Shown here: piece by piece, positions 57,726 through 64,000 of the stretch
Position numbering within the stretch: position 1 is the stretch's first letter
How the letters are laid out: each line of letters starts with the position of its first letter
Assembly (NCBI RefSeq): GCF_024138125.1
Contig: NZ_CP099993.1
Location: forward strand, 1,054,001 to 1,118,000
Direction of reading: 5' to 3'
DNA length: 64,000 nucleotides
Origin: Halorussus salilacus
GTDB taxonomy: Archaea > Halobacteriota > Halobacteria > Halobacteriales > Haladaptataceae
Notes under the pieces: generated by a model
The model's database searches: none
What the model was told of the DNA's origin: nothing
Seen by the model: the letters and a program-made list of their open reading frames with translations, nothing else
Translations under genes and position numbers: made by a program

Positions 57726-58595
57726 ATGTTCGACCGATTTTTCGGCGGAAGCGACGACTCCGAGGAGTCAGATAGTGCGCAGAACGAACAGCAGGGCATC
57801 GAGGTTCACACGAACGCGGGCGCGTGGGGAACCGACGTGAACGTCACGACCGGCGACCCGTCGGGGATACTCGACGACGACTCGTGGTTCGAGACCCACA
57901 CCTTCGAGGTGGATTTCGACGACGAATCGAGCACGAGCGCGGGACCGTCGCGTTCGACCGCCACCCCGCCGACCGGAACCGGCAGGACGGTCCGGCCCGA
58001 GACCCCGCCGGAGGACTCGCCGCTCGACCCCTCGGCCCCGCGCGGGACGTTCTCGTTCCCGGCCTCGAAGCCGTTCATGCAGGCGCTGGAGACCCGCGGG
58101 AAGAACGGGGCTCACGAGCGGGTCGAGACTGTCTACGTGCTGACCGGCCAGTCGTACACGACCCCGACCGAACTGTTCGGACTCGACGACCCCGAGTACT
58201 ACGCGTCGGCGACCAGACGTAGCGTGACGACCAAAGAGGGGAAGATCGCCCGACGCGTCGCCGCCTCGTATCCCGCCGGGGAGACCCCGAACGTGGTCGC
58301 GCGGTTCCACACCCATCCCGGCGGGTCGACGGTGCCGAGCGACACCGACGTTCAGAGCGCCGAGAAGATAGAGCGGTGCTACGAGCAGGCGTTCGGGACG
58401 GACGACTTCGAGTTCTTCCACGGGATACACGCCTACGTCGACCAGTCGGGGACGCCGTCGGTCGAGGACCGCCACGACCCGACCGCGCTGAACGGCGGGG
58501 TGTCGTGGCGGGGCGAGCAGTACCGCCACGAACTCGCGCTGTTCGGGCCGCGGTTCAGGAACTCGCGGAGCGTGGTGATCGCCGATGGGTCGTGA
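57726..58595 (+). CDS. JAMM/MPN-type metalloprotease-like protein
   Basis: A 289-residue cytosolic protein. After an acidic, Ser/Thr/Pro-rich N-terminal 120 residues comes a JAB/MPN domain with the complete JAMM motif ARFHTHPGGSTVPSDTD: His195, His197, Ser205 and Asp208 (HxHPx6SxxD). Such enzymes remove ubiquitin-like (SAMP) or other isopeptide-linked tags, or act as Cys desulfurase-type partners in sulfur transfer. A conserved upstream Glu cannot be fixed with certainty. It overlaps the winged-helix gene by 11 bp and sits within the surface-protein cluster. Confidence 0.82.
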   Translation: MFDRFFGGSDDSEESDSAQNEQQGIEVHTNAGAWGTDVNVTTGDPSGILDDDSWFETHTFEVDFDDESSTSAGPSRSTATPPTGTGRTVRPETPPEDSPLDPSAPRGTFSFPASKPFMQALETRGKNGAHERVETVYVLTGQSYTTPTELFGLDDPEYYASATRRSVTTKEGKIARRVAASYPAGETPNVVARFHTHPGGSTVPSDTDVQSAEKIERCYEQAFGTDDFEFFHGIHAYVDQSGTPSVEDRHDPTALNGGVSWRGEQYRHELALFGPRFRNSRSVVIADGS

Positions 58596-59127
58596 CCCGT
58601 CGGCCGTGCTGGCGGAACTCGACGACGACCTCCGGGAGGCGCTCGCGTCGCTCGCCGAGAACGACCCGGCGCTGTTGCGCGAGACGCTGGTCGACCTCGG
58701 GTACCTCGACGCCGACGACGGCCAAGAGATCGTCGAGAACCGCGAGGCCGTCGAGCTCACACCCGCCCAGTCCCGGCTTTCGGAGCTCCTCTCGTCGATG
58801 GGCAACCCCCGGAGCACCACCGACATCATCGACCTGCTCGGCGAGCAACACGCCGAGTTCTTCGACACGTACAAGTCGGCGCGACACCGGTCGTGGATGT
58901 CGAACCAGCTGAACGCGCTGGTCAACGCCGGGGAACTCGGTCGGTACCGGGACGGCCGGAGCGTGTTGTACACCCCCGATATCACCGGCGCGGTCCGGTA
59001 CTGGGGACTCAAGAACGACTACTTCGTCGAGGACCTGACGACGAGACACGTCGGTCGGATCGCCTCCGACACCGGGATGCCCCGGTGGGTCGTCCAGCGC
59101 GCCATCGCCCGGTTGTCCGAGGACTGA
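58585..59127 (+). CDS. winged-helix protein coupled to the JAMM gene
   Basis: A 180-residue cytosolic protein that overlaps the JAMM gene end by 11 bp. N-terminal helical part (about 1-55, DDDLREALASLAENDPALLR), then two winged-helix-like parts: RLSELLSSMGNPRSTTDIID with YKSARHRSWMSNQLNALVNAGELGRYRDGRSVLYTP (about 70-130), and GAVRYWGLKNDYFVEDLTTR... to the end (about 135-180). Likely a transcription regulator or adaptor for the surrounding surface genes. No family name recognised. Confidence 0.68.
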   Translation: MGRDPSAVLAELDDDLREALASLAENDPALLRETLVDLGYLDADDGQEIVENREAVELTPAQSRLSELLSSMGNPRSTTDIIDLLGEQHAEFFDTYKSARHRSWMSNQLNALVNAGELGRYRDGRSVLYTPDITGAVRYWGLKNDYFVEDLTTRHVGRIASDTGMPRWVVQRAIARLSED

Positions 59128-59326
59128 CCGCCGAGAGCCAGCCATCCCGTCCCGAACCTCCAAAAATATAGTATTCCTGTCCTATCCGGAATCGGGCTTC
59201 ATCCGACAGAGAACCCGTCGCTCGGCAATCAACGGGTTTATCAGTATCTGATATGTCCGTAGGAATATGACAGTCGGGGGTCTGGGTCACGGACGGTCGG
59301 TCTCCCCGTCCGGGAGTCAGACGCCT

Positions 59327-59384
59327 AGCGGCCGGAGTTCCGCGACCGACGCCGTCCGGCGTCGGTCGCGGAACTCCGGCCGCT
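59327..59384. repeat. 27-bp inverted repeat in the 313-bp gap before the PKD protein gene
   Basis: Arms 59327-59353 and 59358-59384 pair perfectly over 27 bp (28 counting the G-C at 59354/59357) with a tiny loop. The gap 59128-59440 otherwise has an AT-rich stretch after the winged-helix stop (about 59160-59175). The hairpin could be a terminator or regulatory site; no T-run follows. Confidence 0.6.
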
Positions 59385-59440
59385 CGACCTCGAACGCCAC
59401 GCGAACCGCACATCCGAATCACGCATGAGGAAACACGACG

Positions 59441-62371
59441 ATGACCGGACGTAGTCTTCGAACGGGCTTCACCGCGATGATCGCGCTCCTGCTCGTGACG
59501 ACGCCCGTCGCGGGTGTGGCGTCGGTCAGCGATGCGGGAGGGATGTCCGAGGCTCGACAGTCCCTCGACCGAACCCCCGCCGCGACCGACGGGGACGCCG
59601 CGTCGCGACCGGAGACGGGCGCTCGCATCCTGAACACTCAGCAGGAAACGGGCGCTCGCATCCTGAACACTCAGCACGCCACGGGGTCGTTCGAGGAGGG
59701 AGAGGAGGTCACGACGGAGGTGGAGGTCGAGAACACCGGCTACAGCACGCACACGTTCTTCGTCGGGTACGGCGTCAAGGGGCCCGACGGCGAGCGGTAC
59801 AACAACGACGAGGAGACCGGCAAGACGGTGACTCTCGAACCGGACGAGCGCGAGTGGGTCACGGTCAGCTGGCGCGTCGAGGACGACGCACCGACCGGGA
59901 CCTACGACTCGGAGGTGGCGGTCTGGAAGGAGAGCGACCGGGACGACCTCAACACGCGACTCGCCGGTAGCCTCCTGTCGGACGCCTTCGAGGTGGTCGA
60001 GCCGCCGAACCAGCCGCCGTCGGCCGACATCCAGTGCACCGACTCCGAGGTCGAGGTCGGGGAGGACATCACCTGCGCGGCCGACCGCTCGACCGACGAC
60101 GACGGGACCATCACGTCCTACGAGTGGGACTTCGGCGGTCGCGCGTCCGAAAGCGGGGAGGTCGCGTCCCACAGCTTCAGCGAGAGCGGGGACTACACGG
60201 TCGAAGTGACGGTGACCGACGACGAGGGCGCGACCGACACCGCGTGGATGACGATTCACGTCGAAGACGTCGAGGAACCGCCGTCGGCCGATATCAGCTG
60301 TACGCCCACCGAGGCGACGACCGACGACACCGTCGAGTGTTCGGCCGCCGATTCCACCGACCCCGACGGCACGCTCGACTCGTTCGAGTGGGACTTCGGC
60401 GACGGCCACTCCGACGACGGCGAGTGGACCGCCCACCGGTTCGACGACCCCGGTTCGTACACCGTCGAACTCGAGGTCACCGACGACGACGGCCTGAGCG
60501 ACACCGCCACCGAGACGGTCGACATCGAGGAAGTCAACGAACCGCCGTCGGCCGACATCAGCTGTACGCCCACCGAGGCGACCACCGACGACACCGTCGA
60601 GTGTTCGGCCGCCGATTCCACCGACCCCGACGGCACGCTCGACTCGTTCGAGTGGGACTTCGGCGACGGCCACTCCGGCGACGGCGAGTGGACCACCCAC
60701 CGGTTCGACGACCCCGGTTCGTACACCGTCGAACTCGAGGTCACCGACGACGACGGCCTGACCGACACCGTCACCGAGACGGTCGACGTCGAGGAAGTCA
60801 ACGAACCGCCGTCGGCCGACATCAGCTGTACGCCCACCGAGGCGACCACCGACGACACCGTCGAGTGTTCGGCTGCCGGGTCCATCGACGAGGACGGCAC
60901 CCTCTCAGCGTTCGACTGGCAACTGGGCGACGGGACCACCGACGACGGCGAGTACGTGACCCACACGTTCGAGGAGTCCGGAACGTACACCGTCGAACTC
61001 GCCGTCACCGACGACGACGGCATGACCGACACCGTCACCGAGACGGTCGACGTCGAGGAGGTCGAGGAGCCGCCGACCGCCGCCGTCAGTTGCACCCCCT
61101 CGGAGGTGACGGTCGGCGAGTCAGTCGAGTGCTCGGCCGCGGACGCGACCGACCCGGACGGTCGCATCGAGACGTTCGACTGGGCCTTCGAGGACGGCTC
61201 CTCGGGGTACGGCGAGCGGGTCGACCACACGTTCGACGAGCCGGGGACCTACACCGTCGAACTCGCCGTCATCGACGACGACGGGCTGAGCGCCAGCGCG
61301 ACCGAGGAGGTCACGGTGATCGAGGACAACGAGGGGCCGACGGCCGACATCTCCTACTCCCCGTCGGACCTCGAACGCGGCGACACGGTCCGACTCGACG
61401 CGAGCGATTCCACCGACCCCGACGGCGAGGTCGACGGGTACGAGTGGCGGCTCGGCGACGACGTGAAGTACGGCGAGACCGTCGAGTACGCCCTCGACGA
61501 CACCGGCAGCCACACCGTCGAACTCGTCGTGACCGACGACGACGGCGCGACCGACACCGCGACCCAGTCGCTGTCGGTCCAGCGTCGGCCGACGGCCGCC
61601 TTCGACGTCTCGCCCGAGCAACCCAACTCCGGACACGGCGTCTCGTTCGAGGCCGAGCAGGACTCGCGGATCGAGCGCTACGAGTGGGACTTCGACGGCG
61701 ACGGCGAGTACGAGGCCACCGGCCGGAAGGCGACCCACCGGTTCGACTCGTCCGGGAAGTCCCCGGTGGAGCTCCACGTCGTCGGCAAGGACGGCATCGA
61801 GAACACCGCGACCGAGATCGTCACCGTCCAGCAGAACGCCTACTTCCAGTTGACCGCCGACCGCGCGACGGTCGAGGGGGACTCGGGGACGACCGTGGTG
61901 CAGTTCAGCGCGTCGAACCACGTCAACGACGAGCGCCTCCAAGTCAAACTCGAACTCGACCTGCCAGACGAGAGCGTCTCGATAGAGAGCGTGGCGGGCG
62001 AGTCGCCCGCGAGCAGGAAATCCACCGGCTTCTTCGATGTCGGTCCCGGCGAGGACAAGAGCTTTCGCGTCCGCCTGCAGGTCAACGAACCCGGCACGTA
62101 CGACGTCGGCGGCAGGGCGGTCTACTACTACGGCGACCAGGAGGACCGCCGGGACCGCGACGTCGGCCCCATCACCGTCGGTACGGAGGCCGATGGGGCG
62201 GACGCCGAAGCGCAGGACGAGGACGAAAACGAGGACGAAGACGAGGGAGACAGGGATTCCTCCGAGACCCGGACCGACGACGTGACCACCGACGACGTGC
62301 CAGGGTTCGGTCCCATCGTCACCGCCGCCGGGGTGATCCTCGCGGTCTGGATCGGAAGAAGGCGGCGCTGA
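59441..62371 (+). CDS. large secreted protein with seven PKD domains, shared beta-sandwich and PGF-CTERM tail
   Basis: A 976-residue surface protein. Sec signal (about 1-30), an 11-residue duplication (RPETGARILNTQ twice, from a 33-bp tandem repeat at 59612-59677), a CARDB-like domain (about 75-185), seven PKD domains (about 190-805; seven YEWDFG-type centres), the shared beta-sandwich (about 805-910), an acidic linker and a DVPGFGPIVTAAGVILAVWIGRRRR tail (PGF-CTERM). PKD 2, 3 and 4 repeat with an exact 264-bp (88-residue) period from 60278, 60542 and 60806. PKDs 1-5 each hold a Cys pair about 13 residues apart. Adhesin or S-layer-associated role likely. Confidence 0.87.
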   Translation: MTGRSLRTGFTAMIALLLVTTPVAGVASVSDAGGMSEARQSLDRTPAATDGDAASRPETGARILNTQQETGARILNTQHATGSFEEGEEVTTEVEVENTGYSTHTFFVGYGVKGPDGERYNNDEETGKTVTLEPDEREWVTVSWRVEDDAPTGTYDSEVAVWKESDRDDLNTRLAGSLLSDAFEVVEPPNQPPSADIQCTDSEVEVGEDITCAADRSTDDDGTITSYEWDFGGRASESGEVASHSFSESGDYTVEVTVTDDEGATDTAWMTIHVEDVEEPPSADISCTPTEATTDDTVECSAADSTDPDGTLDSFEWDFGDGHSDDGEWTAHRFDDPGSYTVELEVTDDDGLSDTATETVDIEEVNEPPSADISCTPTEATTDDTVECSAADSTDPDGTLDSFEWDFGDGHSGDGEWTTHRFDDPGSYTVELEVTDDDGLTDTVTETVDVEEVNEPPSADISCTPTEATTDDTVECSAAGSIDEDGTLSAFDWQLGDGTTDDGEYVTHTFEESGTYTVELAVTDDDGMTDTVTETVDVEEVEEPPTAAVSCTPSEVTVGESVECSAADATDPDGRIETFDWAFEDGSSGYGERVDHTFDEPGTYTVELAVIDDDGLSASATEEVTVIEDNEGPTADISYSPSDLERGDTVRLDASDSTDPDGEVDGYEWRLGDDVKYGETVEYALDDTGSHTVELVVTDDDGATDTATQSLSVQRRPTAAFDVSPEQPNSGHGVSFEAEQDSRIERYEWDFDGDGEYEATGRKATHRFDSSGKSPVELHVVGKDGIENTATEIVTVQQNAYFQLTADRATVEGDSGTTVVQFSASNHVNDERLQVKLELDLPDESVSIESVAGESPASRKSTGFFDVGPGEDKSFRVRLQVNEPGTYDVGGRAVYYYGDQEDRRDRDVGPITVGTEADGADAEAQDEDENEDEDEGDRDSSETRTDDVTTDDVPGFGPIVTAAGVILAVWIGRRRR

Positions 62372-62372
62372 G

Positions 62373-63293
62373 ATGCTCGATTCACCGCTATCGGTCTCGC
62401 TCCCGCCCGAGGAACTCTCGGTCGCCCGACGAGTCCCCGGGGGCGTCGAACTCAAGTTCAGTTGGCGACACCGCGACCTCCTCGTCGGCGAGCGCGACCT
62501 CGACGCCCTCCTCGACGACGCGGGCGTGGACGCCGAGCGGATCGCGACCGTCCACCTCCCGCCCGGGACCGAGACCCGCGGCGGGAACGTCGGGATGGCG
62601 CTCACACGCGCCAACCGCGGAGCAATCGCAACGTTCGTCCACTCGCAGTTATCGTGTCTCCCGGCGGCCGACCTGGTCGCCCACCCGCCCAAGCGGGCGG
62701 GCTACGGCGAGTCGATACCCGTCCTCGCGAGCCTGCTCGATATCACCGACAGGACCATCGCGGTCGAGAACACCTCGGCCGAGTCGGCGTGGTACGCGCC
62801 CGAGGACCTCGGGTTCGTCGCGGTCCTCGCCGAGCGGTACGAGCCGCTCTCGGACCTCCGGCTCACGGTCGACAGCGCCCATCTCCCGCGCGACGGCCGA
62901 CCCGGGGTGACCCCCGAGCGCGTCGACGCGATTCGTGAGCGACTCGGTCCGGACGTGCCCGCGGTCGCGCTCGACTTCGAGCGGGAACTCCGCGACCGCC
63001 TGCCGGACGAGTGGGACCCGAGCGTGGTCGAGAGCCCGTACTTCCCCCTGCTCGCGAGCGTCCACCTAGCCGGGCAGGCCGTCCGGTCGGTCCACCTGAA
63101 CGACCCTCGGGACGACGGCGTGCCCCGGCTCGACCCCCACGCCGACGACCCGGCGCTCGACCGGGCGCTGGCGGCGCTCGCCGACCGGGGTGCAGACGTC
63201 GTGGTCGAACCCGACGCCGGACTGCGCGAGCAACCCGAGGAGCTCCGAGCGCGCGTGACCGCCCTCCGTGACCGGATGGCGGCCGTTCGGTGA
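62373..63293 (+). CDS. TIM-barrel (AP endonuclease 2 / sugar isomerase-like) protein
   Basis: A 306-residue protein starting 2 bp after the PKD gene stop. It has the xylose-isomerase/AP-endonuclease-like TIM barrel pattern: VELKFSWRHRDLLVGERDL, IATVHLPPGTETRGGN, TIAVENTSAESAWYAPEDLGFV with a Glu ligand, LRLTVDSAHLPRDG with Asp/His, and VRSVHLNDPRDDG with His, then VVVEPDAGL near the end. Metal-dependent isomerase or DNA repair activity cannot be told apart. Position directly after a surface protein gene may be chance. Confidence 0.75.
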   Translation: MLDSPLSVSLPPEELSVARRVPGGVELKFSWRHRDLLVGERDLDALLDDAGVDAERIATVHLPPGTETRGGNVGMALTRANRGAIATFVHSQLSCLPAADLVAHPPKRAGYGESIPVLASLLDITDRTIAVENTSAESAWYAPEDLGFVAVLAERYEPLSDLRLTVDSAHLPRDGRPGVTPERVDAIRERLGPDVPAVALDFERELRDRLPDEWDPSVVESPYFPLLASVHLAGQAVRSVHLNDPRDDGVPRLDPHADDPALDRALAALADRGADVVVEPDAGLREQPEELRARVTALRDRMAAVR

Positions 63294-63380
63294 CCGTCGC
63301 TCGGCCCCTCGGCGACGCCGAGACCTACCGAAACCCCGATACGTTTAAATCGCTCGCGCGAGCACCACGACGGGACCGCC

Positions 63381-64000
63381 ATGCGACTCCTGTTGCTCCA
63401 CGACCTCCACTTGGGTCCGAGCGGGGACCCGCCGTCGTACGCCCGGCCCGCCATCAACGAGGCCAAGTTCGACGCCATCGTCACCGCGGGTGACGTCATC
63501 GACGAGAACCGCGACCACGCCAAGTCGGCCGCGGCTGGCGAGCGCTACGAGGGACTCGGCCGGGCGTTCTACGAGTTCCTCCACGAGGAGTACGACCTCC
63601 CGATACTCGCGGTGCCCGGCAACCACGACCCGCTCGGGTGCGCCGAGCGCCTGACCGAGGGGCTCGACCGCGCGGTCGTCGCCCACGACCGGGTCGTCGA
63701 CGAGCGGGCGTTCCCGGGCGTCGACGCCGACTTCGACGGCTTCGCCTTCGCCGCCTGGGGCTGTGAGGGGTTCGACCAGGGGCCCGAGGTCCGGTACACC
63801 GAGTTCCCGGCGACCGACCCGCTCGCGGACGCGACCAGCGACACCATCGACCACGTCGCGGCCGAGCGCGCAGACGCCGTCGAGTCGGCCGCCGAGCGGT
63901 TCCTGACCGGCGACCTCGACGCTGGCGGGGTCGCCGACGAACTCGGCGTCTCGGCGAACCGACGCCGCGAGCTGTTCGACCAGCTGGACGAACTCGAAGC
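63381..64000 (+). CDS. metallophosphoesterase, N-terminal part (runs off the window)
   Basis: From ATG 63381 the frame is open to the window end (206 codons). Motifs of the calcineurin-like fold are visible: LLLLHDLHLGPSGD (Asp-x-His), AIVTAGDVIDENRDH (GDxxD) and ILAVPGNHDPLG (GNHD). Only the first two thirds of the usual domain are present; the remaining His motifs would follow. Substrate unknown: possible exonuclease or nucleotidase. Preceded by AT-rich CGTTTAAATCGC (63345-63356), a possible promoter. Confidence 0.8.
   Translation, partial: MRLLLLHDLHLGPSGDPPSYARPAINEAKFDAIVTAGDVIDENRDHAKSAAAGERYEGLGRAFYEFLHEEYDLPILAVPGNHDPLGCAERLTEGLDRAVVAHDRVVDERAFPGVDADFDGFAFAAWGCEGFDQGPEVRYTEFPATDPLADATSDTIDHVAAERADAVESAAERFLTGDLDAGGVADELGVSANRRRELFDQLDELE

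Noticed and set aside
60034-62910. 958-residue plus-strand frame, extremely Arg-rich
   Set aside because: Out-of-frame translation of the PKD gene; its repeats mirror the PKD DNA period and it has no domain pattern.

Overview
The window is a stretch of haloarchaeal (class Halobacteria) chromosome. Evidence: a GC-rich backbone with strong GC3 bias, very acidic proteins, archaeal information genes (eL43, RpoP, Pcc1, prefoldin beta, archaeal Pth2, TruD), the archaeal CoA enzyme 4-phosphopantoate--beta-alanine ligase, Tat-type signal peptides, a lipobox surface protein and PGF-CTERM sorting tails. Many genes start right at or near the expected transcription start (leaderless) or overlap by 4 bp (ATGA/GTGA). 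Genus cannot be fixed from sequence alone.

Layout. 1-12.5 kb is housekeeping: SIMPL protein (partial), CoA synthesis, cold-shock protein, thi4, a lipoprotein, methyltransferase, an orphan solute-binding protein, two PRC-barrel proteins, thiR-dcd, Yip1, pth2, truD. 12.6-14.9 kb is a lower-GC cluster of small membrane proteins: a secreted Gly/Ala-rich peptide followed by a SpoIIM/DUF95 protein, two 2-TM proteins and a second Yip1 protein. 15-19.8 kb holds zinc-ribbon proteins and the eL43-rpoP-pcc1 and prefoldin-DUF3194 genes, interrupted by an AT-rich islet (17.4-18.5 kb). 19.9-30 kb: DUF2070, guaAA, HNH protein, DUF192, MFS, leuA/cimA, tspO, tRNA-Ser(CGA), MoxR. 30.4-33.9 kb: a DUF4129-DUF7269-DUF58-DUF7519 operon convergent with moxR. 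34-38.4 kb: an AP-superfamily phosphodiesterase and FemX/GNAT pair, an AT-rich islet, and a decayed second FemX end. 38.4-41.6 kb: Tat-secreted protein, membrane protein and small regulators around a three-site operator.

41.7-53.4 kb is the most striking part. A type IV pilus/secretion ATPase gene (pilB-like) and its membrane partner (pilC-like) plus five pilin-like/secreted small genes form one operon, but between ATPase and membrane gene lies a mosaic: a lanthipeptide precursor and a class II LanM synthetase, then a truncated second pilC 5' end, a truncated integrase-like gene, a short second pilB 3' end, and a Tat-exported Cys-rich peptide gene. I read this as two alleles of a pilB-pilC junction, each carrying a different peptide cassette, now joined in tandem.

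53.5-62.4 kb encodes four surface/membrane proteins that share a related beta-sandwich domain (one with calcium-type TSP3 repeats, one with seven PKD domains), with a JAMM metalloprotease-like protein and an overlapping winged-helix protein in the middle. The end has a TIM-barrel protein and a truncated metallophosphoesterase.

Intergenic DNA carries at least three multi-copy repeat families. One of them (five copies here) folds into a nested stem with compensatory changes between copies, so it is a candidate structured RNA or structured mobile repeat. Long GC-rich palindromes are common between genes and also occur in frame inside several genes.
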